Source: Blastocatellia bacterium (GTDB lineage: Bacteria; Acidobacteriota; Blastocatellia; Pyrinomonadales; Pyrinomonadaceae). Taken from it: a DNA stretch of 6,864 bases. Position 1 is the stretch's first letter. The number at the start of each line of letters is the position of its first letter. Position numbers and translations under genes: made by a program. Under the pieces are notes generated by a model that saw only the letters and a list, made by a program, of their open reading frames with translations, was not told the DNA's origin and did no database searches. Shown here in pieces: positions 1 to 6,864 of the stretch. The DNA lies in the NCBI GenBank assembly GCA_003175865.1, contig PSRF01000292.1, positions 1 through 6,864 on the forward strand, read 5' to 3'.

Positions 1-20
1 AATCAGAAATCAGAAATCCA
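1..20. repeat. Tandem AATCAGA heptamer repeat, cut by window edge
   Basis: The window opens with two and a half copies of a 7-base unit (AATCAGA AATCAGA AATC). The same 18 bases, with two A/G differences, occur at 5960-5977 in the right arm of the foldback element before the response regulator, also just upstream of a start codon. I infer that this is the right-hand end of another copy of that element lying mostly outside the window. Only the repeat itself is directly visible. Confidence 0.6.
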
Positions 21-29
21 GAGGATCCT

Positions 30-2489
30 ATGCTTCACCAAGACATTCGCTACGGCGCACGCATGCTGCTAAGGAATCCCGGCGTCACTTCAATCGTCAT
101 TCTCGCTTTGGCCTTGGGCATTGGCGCAAACACGGCGATCTTTAGTGTTGTAAATGCAGTTTTGCTGCGGCCGATGCCTTATTCTGAAGCCAACCGCTTG
201 TTGTTCCTCAATGAGACAGATCCAAACATGGATGAGATGTCGATCTCATACCCAAACTTTACTGACTGGCGAAACCAAAACCACGTCTTTGAAAAGATCG
301 GCGTTTACAACCGCAATAGCTACACATTAACTGGCTACGGGGACGCAGAAAGAATTCCGACGGCTCAAGTTTCAGCCGATCTCTTTGCTGCCCTGCGTGT
401 AAATGCTGGCTGGGGTCGGGTCTTCACAAATGATGAAGACAAGCCCGGTGGGACTCCAGTCGTTGTGCTTAGTTACGGACTCTGGCAGCGACGATTCGGC
501 GGTCAAACAAACATCCTCAATCAGAACCTGACGTTTAACGGTAAGACCTACAGTGTAATTGGAATTATGCCACGGGACTTCTTGTATCCCAGTCGTGTTG
601 AAATGTGGGTCCCAGTGGGCCAACTGTCAGGCGATCCTAATTGGCAGCAACGAGGTAATCATCCTGGATTGTATGCGATCGCGCGATTAAAACCCGGAGC
701 AACGCTCGAACAGGCAAAGGCCGACATGGATACGATTGCGGTGAATCTCGAGAAACAATATCCGAACTCGAACACTTCAACTCGTGTGCGCATACGTCCT
801 TTGCTTGAGGTATTCGTAAGTGACATCCGTTGGACCTTATGGGTGCTGTTTGGCGCAGTCGGGTTTGTTCTGCTGATCGCGTGCGCCAACATCGCGAACT
901 TATTACTTGCTCGCGCCTCCAGCCGACAAAAGGAGATGGCTATCCGCGCTGCGATGGGAGCTGGTCGTTGGCGTTTGCTGCGCCAACTGTTGACTGAGAG
1001 TTTGCTGCTCTCGGTGTTAGGCGGACTGGTCGGATTAGGTATTGCGCAATTGGGAATCAAACTGATTTTGTACGTGAGTCCGAATGCTATTCCTCGATCT
1101 CGCGAAATCGGACTTGATCTGCCCGTACTCGGCTTCACGCTTGGTGTAGCCGTTGTCACTGGAATTTTCTTTGGTTTGGTGCCAGCTTTGCACGCAAGTC
1201 AGGTCGATGTTCATGAAACACTGAAGGAAACAGGCCGAGGCACATCGCGACGTCAGTGGCTTCGTGGCTCGCTCGTGGTGGTCGAAATGGCCACTACCAT
1301 GGTGTTGCTAATTGGCGCCGGTCTAATGATTCGTAGTTTCTACCGTTTGCAGCACGTGAATCCGGGTTTCTCGACTGATCACCTCACGAGTTTCAACATG
1401 ACTCTGCCCCAAAAGAAATATCCGAACGAGGACAAACGTGCCGACTTTTTCAATCAACTTGTACAGAAAATTCGCACAATTCCGGGTGTAGAAACTGTTG
1501 CAGCCGCATCAGGTTTGCCCTTGGGGAATAATGGTTGGCAAACATCTTTCACGGTCGCGGATAGGCCGCTGCCTCCGCTCGATAAAACTCCGCTAATGGA
1601 GGCGTGTTCTGTGACTCCGGAGTATTTTCAGGCAATGAAGATTCCATTATTGCGTGGACGATACTTTACCGATCAGGACAACCGGGCCTTCGTCGCTGGA
1701 AAAGATTTGAGCAAACTAAACGAAGGCGAAAGGATGGTACGAGGAGCCAATGTGCTCATAATCGATGAAGAGTTCGCGCGACGATATTGGCCCAACGAAG
1801 ATCCAATTGGAAAGCAGATCAGACTTGGCCGCAACCAAGATTCGCAGCGGATGACAGTAGTTGGAGTCGTTGGTCGCGTGAAGATGGAGAGTCTTAGTCA
1901 AGATTCGAATCGTGTTCAAGGTTACTTCGCGTACTACCAGATGTCTTTGCAAGGAATGACGGTGGTCGTTAAGACAGCTGGAGATCCAAACGATTTGATC
2001 TCGGTTGCACGTCAACAAGTCAAAAATATTGATTCGGACCAGCCGATCTATGGCATCCGAACGATGAATGAGATTCGCGCCGAATCAGTTGCTCCGGAGC
2101 GCTTAAATTTGACTCTGATGAGTATCTTTGCAGGCATTGCGCTTGTGCTGGCAGTGGTTGGTATCTACGGCGTTATGTCTTACTCGGTTACGCAACGGAC
2201 CCATGAGATCGGCATCCGAATGGCGATTGGTGCGAGCCCGAAAGATGTTTTTCGGATGATCCTGGGGCAGGGAATGAAGTTGGCTGTGATTGGCGTCGCC
2301 CTGGGTTTGGTTGGCGCATATGCGTTGACGCGTTTGATGGCAACGATGCTGTTCGGCGTTGAGCCAACGGACAAAGTGACTTTTGTGACAATCACTATAG
2401 TGCTAACTGGAGTCGCGTTGCTTGCGTGCTACCTGCCGGGTCGAAGGGCGACGAAAGTGGAACCCGTGATTTCATTACGTTATGAATGA
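30..2489 (+). CDS. ADOP-family (MacB/FtsX-like) ABC transporter permease 1
   Basis: This is an 819-residue inner-membrane permease with the duplicated MacB/FtsX plan. TM1 lies at about 19-42 and includes the hallmark [10 protein letters not shown] (29-38). A first periplasmic MacB core domain spans about 45-265. The first FtsX block has TMs near 270-293, 325-348 and 368-390. TM5 is near 414-435, followed by a second periplasmic domain (about 436-690) and a second FtsX block with TMs near 695-718, 751-775 and 784-804. Each FtsX block carries the cytoplasmic E-x-x-IR-x-A-x-GA motif (302-311 and 726-735), which in related permeases faces the ATPase. The C-terminus, [15 protein letters not shown], is typical of the family. 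The ATG at 30 is preceded by GAGG at 21-24 with 5-base spacing. ADOP proteins are called orphan because no ATP-binding subunit is fused or adjacent, and none is seen here. MacB relatives work with an ATPase and a periplasmic adaptor in export or mechanotransmission; the substrate here is unknown. Confidence 0.93.
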   Translation: MLHQDIRYGARMLLRNPGVTSIVILALALGIGANTAIFSVVNAVLLRPMPYSEANRLLFLNETDPNMDEMSISYPNFTDWRNQNHVFEKIGVYNRNSYTLTGYGDAERIPTAQVSADLFAALRVNAGWGRVFTNDEDKPGGTPVVVLSYGLWQRRFGGQTNILNQNLTFNGKTYSVIGIMPRDFLYPSRVEMWVPVGQLSGDPNWQQRGNHPGLYAIARLKPGATLEQAKADMDTIAVNLEKQYPNSNTSTRVRIRPLLEVFVSDIRWTLWVLFGAVGFVLLIACANIANLLLARASSRQKEMAIRAAMGAGRWRLLRQLLTESLLLSVLGGLVGLGIAQLGIKLILYVSPNAIPRSREIGLDLPVLGFTLGVAVVTGIFFGLVPALHASQVDVHETLKETGRGTSRRQWLRGSLVVVEMATTMVLLIGAGLMIRSFYRLQHVNPGFSTDHLTSFNMTLPQKKYPNEDKRADFFNQLVQKIRTIPGVETVAAASGLPLGNNGWQTSFTVADRPLPPLDKTPLMEACSVTPEYFQAMKIPLLRGRYFTDQDNRAFVAGKDLSKLNEGERMVRGANVLIIDEEFARRYWPNEDPIGKQIRLGRNQDSQRMTVVGVVGRVKMESLSQDSNRVQGYFAYYQMSLQGMTVVVKTAGDPNDLISVARQQVKNIDSDQPIYGIRTMNEIRAESVAPERLNLTLMSIFAGIALVLAVVGIYGVMSYSVTQRTHEIGIRMAIGASPKDVFRMILGQGMKLAVIGVALGLVGAYALTRLMATMLFGVEPTDKVTFVTITIVLTGVALLACYLPGRRATKVEPVISLRYE

Positions 2490-2529
2490 GGGTGATTCGC
2501 GAATTCAACTTGGAGTGCAACGCCGAATA

Positions 2530-2549
2530 CCGCCAACGGCAGTTGGGGG
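2530..2549. repeat. Short imperfect palindrome in the gap after permease 1
   Basis: CCGCCAAC and GTTGGGGG flank a GGCA loop; seven of eight pairs are Watson-Crick, with one G-G mismatch. It lies 40 bases after the permease 1 stop. No T-run follows, so it is not a clear intrinsic terminator. GC-rich palindromes of this type can be dispersed REP-like repeats, but a second copy is not visible in this window. Confidence 0.35.
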
Positions 2550-2688
2550 ATTCTTAATGTCCTTTCTGCCAGAGCACCGGAAAAGAAGTTTACGCACTAG
2601 CGAAAGCAACTTGAGTCCCACAGTTCAAATTCGTTCGCGAGCGCGGAAACTCTCTTCATCTGTTTATTGTAGAAAAGACCTGAACCAT

Positions 2689-2708
2689 CCACTCACTTCC
2701 GTGAGTGG
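2689..2708. repeat. Perfect 8-bp hairpin with TTCC loop
   Basis: CCACTCAC and GTGAGTGG form a perfect 8-base-pair stem closed by a TTCC tetraloop, 55 bases before the NTF2-like gene. The following bases (TATTCCGTG) are not a T-tract, so termination is doubtful. It could be a REP-like repeat, an operator or a weak RNA structure. Together with the palindrome at 2530-2549 it is the only ordered structure I see in the 273-base gap, apart from the heptamer piece at 2745-2756. Confidence 0.45.
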
Positions 2709-2744
2709 TATTCCGTGTTGCACTTCGTAGTGAATCCACAATTT

Positions 2745-2756
2745 GATTTTTGATTG
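2745..2756. repeat. Short piece of the GATTTTT heptamer repeat before the NTF2-like gene
   Basis: Twelve bases, GATTTTTGATTG, are identical to 5869-5880 in the left arm of the foldback element. They end at the G that begins the GGAG ribosome binding site of the following gene. This is the third place in the window where this repeat family sits directly before a start codon. Twelve AT-rich bases can recur by chance, so the link is moderate. Confidence 0.4.
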
Positions 2757-2762
2757 GAGTGA

Positions 2763-3194
2763 ATGATGCGACATTATCTTGCCCTCTCTGCCATTGTTGT
2801 CTTGAGCTGCTGTTTCAATGCACTAGGGCAAGCTGGATCTGATGAAGCGTCGGTGCGTGAAACCGTGAACCATTATCTTCACGGTTTGAAATTCAACGAC
2901 GTGGAGAGTTTGAAGAAAGCATTTCACCCGGACGCAAAATTAATCTTCGTTAAGCGTGACGGTCAACTCGGCACGTTGTCTCAGGAGCAATGGTACAAGG
3001 GCTTTGCCTCAAGTGCCGGCCAGGAAGAGAAAGGCGATCTGCAAATAGCATCAGTCGATATCACTGGCGGTGCGGCTTCGGTGAAAGTTGTCGAAGTGTA
3101 TGACAAGACAAAGTATACAGATTACTTGTCTTTGCTGAAGTTCGACGGACGCTGGCAGATTGTGAATAAGATTTACGTTGTTGAGCGGAGGTGA
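2763..3194 (+). CDS. Secreted NTF2-like (lumazine-binding-like) small protein
   Basis: This 143-residue protein begins with a probable Sec signal peptide: R3, a hydrophobic stretch at about 5-18, and a likely cleavage near ALG-Q (20-23). The mature part reads as a single cone-shaped NTF2-like domain of the putative lumazine-binding group. It has an N-terminal helix (SVRETVNHYLHGL, 30-42), the family-typical FHPDA at 54-58, and a C-terminal beta pair ending in GRWQIVNKIY (129-138). Members of this superfamily bind small ligands or act as non-catalytic partners; no catalytic residue set can be assigned here. GGAG at 2756-2759 lies 3 bases from the ATG at 2763 and 6 from the ATG at 2766, so translation may start at the second, removing only one Met. 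VLSC at 13-16 is a poor lipobox (Leu at -2), so a lipoprotein is less likely. It lies between two permease genes and would share the periplasm with their domains, but a joint function is not shown. Confidence 0.82.
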   Translation: MMRHYLALSAIVVLSCCFNALGQAGSDEASVRETVNHYLHGLKFNDVESLKKAFHPDAKLIFVKRDGQLGTLSQEQWYKGFASSAGQEEKGDLQIASVDITGGAASVKVVEVYDKTKYTDYLSLLKFDGRWQIVNKIYVVERR

Positions 3195-3297
3195 TTTTGG
3201 CCTTCGCAGAACGCTAACACAAAATAATCTAAACCGTTGACAATAGCCCTAACACATTTCGAATTCTTAACCATAGACCAAAGGCCCAAACAATCCA
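3194..3297. repeat. Possible degenerate foldback element
   Basis: The left side (GATTTTGGCCTTCGC, from 3195) and the right side (AAAGGCCCAAACAATC, ending near 3296) are imperfect reverse complements. Both resemble the GATTTGGGCCTT and AAGGCCGAGGCCC parts of the foldback element at 5855-5984. This may be an eroded copy about 100 bases long. The right end overlaps the tentative 5' part of the pseudogene at 3286-3409, so one of the two assignments may be too long. Confidence 0.25.
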
Positions 3298-3409
3298 GAG
3301 GTGATTGCTGCTGTCGTTCCGTTGATGATTGGCTCTCAATCGCCGCTTGTTATTCCCCACGCGAAGAGCTGCGAAAGTCGACCCGCTTATTGCCCTCAGG
3401 TACGAATGA
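3286..3409 (+). pseudogene. C-terminal remnant of a third ADOP permease
   Basis: Bases 3362-3409 read RRAAKVDPLIALRYE followed by a stop. This matches the last 15 residues of permease 1 ([15 protein letters not shown]) and permease 2 (RRATRVDPLVALRHE) at 11 of 15 positions each. Upstream, AACY (3342-3353) sits in another frame, where intact members read LACY or IACL just before the Pro and the RRAT motif. A hydrophobic stretch, VIAAVVPLMI (3301-3330), sits in a third frame where the last transmembrane segment is expected. The simplest reading is a decayed C-terminus of about 40 codons with small indels. The stop lies 19 bases before the GTG of permease 2, the spacing of a former operon neighbour. 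The 3362-3409 part is well supported; 3286-3361 is tentative. No open frame joins the pieces, so no functional product is expected. Confidence 0.72.
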
Positions 3410-3415
3410 GTTTCA

Positions 3416-3421
3416 GGGAGG
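3416..3421 (+). promoter_or_regulatory. Shine-Dalgarno site that fixes the permease 2 start
   Basis: GGGAGG at 3416-3421 is followed by 6 bases and then GTG at 3428. The in-frame TTG at 3422 directly abuts the site and could not be used with it. Starting at GTG also gives METLLQDIRFGARML, close to the N-terminus of permease 1 and to the usual ADOP N-terminus. Confidence 0.8.
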
Positions 3422-3427
3422 TTGGTA

Positions 3428-5851
3428 GTGGAAACGTTGTTACAGGACATTCGTTTTGGGGCGAGAATGCTGATCAAGAATCCTGTGTTCACGCTCGTCG
3501 CACTTTTGACCTTGACGCTTGGCATCGGTGCAAACACCGCGATCTTTAGCATCGTAAATGCGATTGTATTTCGGCCGCTGCCTTACTCCCACCCAGAACA
3601 ACTTGTCGGCATCTGGACACGTGATCTGCAAAAACCCGGCACTCAGTTTCCCGTTTCGTTTCCCATTTTCCGTGACTGGCAAAACCAGGTACACACTTTG
3701 TCTGGCATCGCTTCGTATGCCTTCAATCGGTTTCATCTGAGCGGCAACGAAGGTCCAGACGAAAGCCGCGGCGTCATGACGTCAACAAATTTTTTCGATG
3801 TCATGGGCGTGAGGCCGACCATCGGAAGATCGTTGCAACCAGCCGACGAGCGCGAACGCGTTGTTGTGATCAGCGATTTGCTTTGGCGTCGTCGATTTAA
3901 TGGAGACAAAAATGTTATCGGGAAAACAATCAACCTGAACTCGGAGACTTTCACGGTTGTTGGTGTCATGGCACCGTCGTTTCGTTTCCCGACCCCCGAC
4001 ATCGAACTCTGGGCCACGATGGCTCCCTTGTACGACATTTCGCGCAGCGGCGCACTTGGAGACTGGATTAATAGTCGTAGCCTCCGTGGTTATCGGATTG
4101 TCGGTCGTCTGGCAAACGGAGTGACGCGCGAACAGGCGCAAACCGAAATGAATACCATCGCTGAAAGGTTGGCCCAGACCTATTCCAAATCCGATGCTGG
4201 AACCGGCGTTGTATTGGTTCCACTTCGCGAACAGATGGTCGGCACTTATCGTCGTCCATTAATTGTGCTCTTGGTGGCGGTTGTGTTCATTCTACTGATA
4301 GCGTGTGCGAACGTTGCGAACCTTACAATGACTCGTACTACTGCGAGAGATCGCGAGATTGCGATTCGAAGGGCAATGGGTGCTGGACAATTTAGACTTA
4401 TTCGACAGATGTTGACTGAAAGCATCCTACTCGGCGCGTTTGGTGGAGGACTCGGACTTCTATTCGCGACGTGGGGTGTTCAAGTGCTGCTGGATCTGAC
4501 TCCCAAAGATATTCCGCGGTTGGAAGGTGTTAGTGTCGATCGATGGACACTCATAGTCACATTTGCGACATCAATCATGACGGGGTTGCTGTTTGGCCTT
4601 GCTCCAGCTTGGCATGCTCACAAATTGAGTTTGAACGAATCGTTGCGTGAAGGTAGTCGTGGACTGGCTGGACTACCACGGGTTAAGCGGCTTCGAAGTG
4701 CATTAGTGATAGCTGAGATCGCTTTGGCGGTGATGTTGTTGATTGGTTCGGGACTAATGTTGAAGAGCTTTCAACGGCTGATGGACGTCAATCCGGGATT
4801 CAATCCCAACAATTTGTTGACGATGGCGGTTGGGCTTCAATTTGTGCGCTATCAGGATCCTGCCAAACAGATAGCGTTCTTTGATCAAGCACTACAGAAA
4901 ATTCGCGCGTTACCGGGAGTAAGCGCCGCGGGGGCGTGTACGAGTTTGCCGCCAAATTACATTCAACAGGGAACTGGCTTTAACGTCGAGGGACGGCCTG
5001 TTGATAACTCTAAACAGTCACCAAGCGCTCTTTATATGCCTGCAACGCCGGGTTATCTTGAGGCGTTAGGTATTCCCGTTATCAGTGGCCGTGCTGTCGC
5101 TGAGTCAGACACGACGCAAGCGCCCGGTGTAATCGTTATCAATCAGGCACTCGCGAAACAATATTTCCCAGATGAAGATCCGCTGATGCACCGCTTGGAC
5201 TTGGGTGGCGTCGTAAGACAGATTGTTGGCGTGGTAGGGGATGTGAAGTATGAAGGATTGGGCACGCCAGTTGGTCCACAAGTTTATGTTCCTTATGCGC
5301 AGAGTCCGTTTCCAGGCATGCGTATTGTTGTGCGAACGACGATTGATCCAATGAGTTTGGCAAATGCTGTTCGCACTCAGATTCAGTCAATTGACAGTGA
5401 AGAGGGACCGACTCGATTTGCCTCAATGAATCAATTGCTGGCCGAATCTGTCGCACAACCGAGATTCAATACCTTTCTAATCGGATTATTCGCGGTGCTT
5501 GCGTTCGTGTTAGCTGCGATTGGAATTTACGGTGTGATGAGTTATGACGTCAGTCAACGCACGGGTGAAATTGGCATTCGACTCGCGCTCGGTGCTCAGA
5601 TTGGCGACGTCTTCAAGTTAGTATTGAAACAAGGAGCTCTACTCACATTTGGCGGCCTGGCATTGGGGATCGCTGGCGCATTTGCGTTGACTCGCTTCTT
5701 GAGTGTTTTGCTCTTTGAGGTCACGCCGACAGACATCTCAACATATGCTATTGTCTCACTTCTGATTAGCCTCGTGGCGCTGATTGCGTGTTTGATCCCC
5801 TCACGACGAGCAACGCGAGTCGATCCGCTTGTTGCACTGCGACACGAGTAA
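3428..5851 (+). CDS. ADOP-family (MacB/FtsX-like) ABC transporter permease 2
   Basis: This 807-residue inner-membrane permease is a diverged paralogue of the one at 30-2489 with the same plan. TM1 includes [10 protein letters not shown] (31-40) and is followed by a periplasmic MacB core domain to about residue 275. TMs lie near 278-299, 333-356 and 376-395, then TM5 near 424-446, a second periplasmic domain to about 680, and TMs near 683-706, 739-760 and 771-791. The putative ATPase-facing motifs are E310-IAIRRAMGA and E714-IGIRLALGA. It ends in RRATRVDPLVALRHE. The start is GTG, chosen from the ribosome binding site at 3416-3421; an in-frame TTG six bases upstream would give an 809-residue form. 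No Walker motifs are present, so it needs an ATPase encoded elsewhere if it is an active transporter. A role in export or envelope homeostasis is inferred from MacB relatives; the substrate is unknown. The remnant of a similar permease lies just upstream and a two-component regulator follows. Confidence 0.93.
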   Translation: METLLQDIRFGARMLIKNPVFTLVALLTLTLGIGANTAIFSIVNAIVFRPLPYSHPEQLVGIWTRDLQKPGTQFPVSFPIFRDWQNQVHTLSGIASYAFNRFHLSGNEGPDESRGVMTSTNFFDVMGVRPTIGRSLQPADERERVVVISDLLWRRRFNGDKNVIGKTINLNSETFTVVGVMAPSFRFPTPDIELWATMAPLYDISRSGALGDWINSRSLRGYRIVGRLANGVTREQAQTEMNTIAERLAQTYSKSDAGTGVVLVPLREQMVGTYRRPLIVLLVAVVFILLIACANVANLTMTRTTARDREIAIRRAMGAGQFRLIRQMLTESILLGAFGGGLGLLFATWGVQVLLDLTPKDIPRLEGVSVDRWTLIVTFATSIMTGLLFGLAPAWHAHKLSLNESLREGSRGLAGLPRVKRLRSALVIAEIALAVMLLIGSGLMLKSFQRLMDVNPGFNPNNLLTMAVGLQFVRYQDPAKQIAFFDQALQKIRALPGVSAAGACTSLPPNYIQQGTGFNVEGRPVDNSKQSPSALYMPATPGYLEALGIPVISGRAVAESDTTQAPGVIVINQALAKQYFPDEDPLMHRLDLGGVVRQIVGVVGDVKYEGLGTPVGPQVYVPYAQSPFPGMRIVVRTTIDPMSLANAVRTQIQSIDSEEGPTRFASMNQLLAESVAQPRFNTFLIGLFAVLAFVLAAIGIYGVMSYDVSQRTGEIGIRLALGAQIGDVFKLVLKQGALLTFGGLALGIAGAFALTRFLSVLLFEVTPTDISTYAIVSLLISLVALIACLIPSRRATRVDPLVALRHE

Positions 5852-5854
5852 AGG

Positions 5855-5984
5855 GATTTTTGATTTTAGATTTTTGATTGCTGATTTGGGCCTTCGGCCT
5901 TCGCACTCGATGACAATTGAATGCAAGGCCGAGGCCCAAAGGCGTAAACCCAAATCAGCAATCAAAAATCAAAAATCTAAAATT
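5855..5984. repeat. 130-base AT-rich foldback (inverted repeat) element
   Basis: The outer arms are 5855-5890 and 5949-5984. Aligned as reverse complements, 33 of 36 positions match, including 22 in a row (5869-5890 with 5949-5970). The arms are built from 7-base units of the GATTTTT / AAAAATC type. A second, GC-rich inner pair (5888-5901 with 5925-5937) differs by one extra base, and an unpaired 11-base stretch (5938-5948) separates the inner and outer right arms. The GGG at 5888-5890 can pair with either right-hand CCC, so two alternative folds exist. The element fills nearly all of the spacer between permease 2 and the regulator. As RNA it could end or weaken readthrough and hide the regulator's leader. 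It may also be a small non-autonomous mobile or REP-like element. No flanking direct repeat is obvious. Confidence 0.85.
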
Positions 5985-5989
5985 CTCCT

Positions 5990-6864
5990 ATGCCTCGAAT
6001 TCTCGTTGCTGATGATCAAGCCGATGTGCTCGCTGCGTTGCGCCTTCTATTAAAAGGCGAAGGGTTCAGCATCGAAACAGCCTCATCGCCTTCCGGTGTC
6101 CTCAAATCCATCGACTCACAGGAGTTTGACGTCGTCCTGATGGATCTCAACTACGCGCGCGACACTACCTCGGGCAGCGAAGGCCTTGATTTGTTAGCGC
6201 GAATCCGAGCAGCCGATCCAACGTTGCCGGTGGTTGTCATGACCGCATGGGGAAGCGTCGATCTTGCAGTCGAGGCAATGAGGCGCGGCGCGCGCGACTT
6301 CATTCAAAAGCCCTGGGACAATGCACGCTTGCTCGCGCTGTTGCGCAACCACGTCGAACTGTCGGAGGCATTAAGACGTGGGCGCCGACTCGAGGCGGAA
6401 AACATTGCATTACGTGACAGTGTCGGTGAACCTTCTTCCGAGCTACCGCAAATCATCGCCGAGTCGCCGGCAATGAAGGGTGTACTTAAAGTTGTCGAGC
6501 GCATTGGACCAGCTGATGCAAACGTCTTGATAACTGGCGAGAACGGGACCGGCAAAGAAGTCATCACTCGTGTCTTGCATTCGATTTCATCGCGCAAGTC
6601 TAAGCCTTTGATTTCACTGAACGCTGGTGCGTTAGCTGAAGGTGTTTTTGAAAGCGAGTTGTTTGGTCACGTACGCGGCGCATTTACCGACGCCAAGAGT
6701 GACCGCGTTGGCAGGTTCGAACTCGCTGACGGTGGTACGTTGTTTTTGGACGAGATTGGAAATGTTCCGCTGAATCTTCAGGCAAAACTGCTGCGAGTTT
6801 TGGAGACAGGTGAATTCGAACGTGTCGGATCATCGAAGACCCAAAAAGTGGACGTGCGTCTGCT
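5990..6864 (+). CDS. Sigma-54-dependent response regulator (NtrC family), 3' end missing
   Basis: The first 291 codons of an NtrC-type activator are present. A receiver domain (1 to about 120) has the acidic pair D8/D9, phospho-acceptor D52, T85 and K107-P108. It carries the short insertion after D52 ([12 protein letters not shown]) seen in a known subtype of this family. A charged linker helix (about 120-150) leads to the AAA+ sigma-54 interaction domain with Walker A GENGTGKE (183-190), the sigma-54 loop in the variant form GAFTDA (230-235, usually GAFTGA) and Walker B GTLFLDE (249-255). The rest of the AAA+ domain and the expected C-terminal Fis-type helix-turn-helix lie beyond the window. 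Phosphorylation by a sensor kinase would license ATP-driven opening of sigma-54 promoters; the kinase is probably the next gene. The ATG at 5990 is chosen because MPRILVADD is a normal receiver N-terminus. No Shine-Dalgarno precedes it; the upstream bases are A-rich, then TTCTCCT. It probably controls envelope or transport genes, possibly these permeases. Confidence 0.95.
   Translation, partial: MPRILVADDQADVLAALRLLLKGEGFSIETASSPSGVLKSIDSQEFDVVLMDLNYARDTTSGSEGLDLLARIRAADPTLPVVVMTAWGSVDLAVEAMRRGARDFIQKPWDNARLLALLRNHVELSEALRRGRRLEAENIALRDSVGEPSSELPQIIAESPAMKGVLKVVERIGPADANVLITGENGTGKEVITRVLHSISSRKSKPLISLNAGALAEGVFESELFGHVRGAFTDAKSDRVGRFELADGGTLFLDEIGNVPLNLQAKLLRVLETGEFERVGSSKTQKVDVRL

Noticed and set aside
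659..1159. 166-codon minus-strand open frame within permease 1
   Set aside because: It lies opposite well-conserved FtsX-domain codons and has no start signal or recognisable motif.
2495..2504. Perfect 10-base palindrome ATTCGCGAAT just after permease 1
   Set aside because: It is short enough to arise by chance and is too weak, with no T-tract, to serve as a terminator. No second copy was noticed in the window.
2706..2723. Sigma-54-like promoter (TGG...TTGCAC) 40 bases before the NTF2-like gene
   Set aside because: The GG and GC elements are 11 bases apart, not the required 10, and the -24 part lacks the CAC. It also overlaps the hairpin. It is a near miss of interest only because a sigma-54 activator is close by.
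2482..2730. 82-codon + strand open frame after permease 1
   Set aside because: It starts within the last codons of permease 1, has no ribosome binding site of its own, is rich in Ser, Arg and Pro without recognisable domains, and runs through both palindromes. It is most likely chance.
3237..3266. TTGACA as a -35 box upstream of permease 2
   Set aside because: At spacings of 16 to 18 bases the -10 positions read TCGAAT, CGAATT or GAATTC, poor matches to TATAAT, and the site is about 160 bases from the start codon.
5829..6053. 74-codon + strand open frame across the foldback element
   Set aside because: It overlaps the end of permease 2 and the start of the response regulator in other frames, and its middle is simply the repeat translated.
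6304..6597. 97-codon minus-strand open frame inside the response regulator
   Set aside because: It is the antisense shadow of a strongly conserved receiver and AAA+ coding region and resembles no family.

Overview
The window carries four protein genes, all on the + strand: a large permease (30-2489), a small secreted NTF2-like protein (2763-3194), a second large permease (3428-5851) and the 5' part of a sigma-54-dependent response regulator (5990 to the window edge). Both permeases have the doubled MacB/FtsX layout of about 800 residues that defines the 'acidobacterial duplicated orphan permease' (ADOP) family. This, the regulator's close fit to a subtype I associate with Acidobacteriota, the roughly balanced base composition and the AT-rich heptameric repeats between genes suggest an acidobacterium. 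Blastocatellia is a guess within that phylum. No rRNA, tRNA, CRISPR array or transposase is visible.

Layout. Bases 1-20 are the end of an AATCAGA-type repeat that runs up to the ribosome binding site of permease 1. The 2490-2762 gap holds two short palindromes and no convincing gene. The NTF2-like gene follows, with another short piece of the heptamer repeat just upstream. The 3195-3427 gap is the most informative spacer. It contains the decayed C-terminal end of a third ADOP permease, split over three frames, whose intact last 15 codons and stop lie 19 bases before permease 2. After permease 2, a 130-base foldback element (5855-5984) fills almost the whole spacer, and its right arm ends 5 bases before the regulator's ATG, where no Shine-Dalgarno sequence is visible.

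How the genes may work together. The permeases are inner-membrane proteins with two large periplasmic domains each, related to MacB-type (type VII) ABC permeases, but no ATPase or membrane-fusion adaptor is encoded here. A response regulator next to such permeases fits a two-component-controlled transport or envelope-stress locus, with the sensor kinase probably just beyond the right edge; this is inference. The NTF2-like protein has an export signal and would share the periplasm with the permease domains, but its role is unknown. The window is mainly a familiar locus type. What deserves a second look is its history (a lost permease copy) and the foldback repeats abutting start codons.
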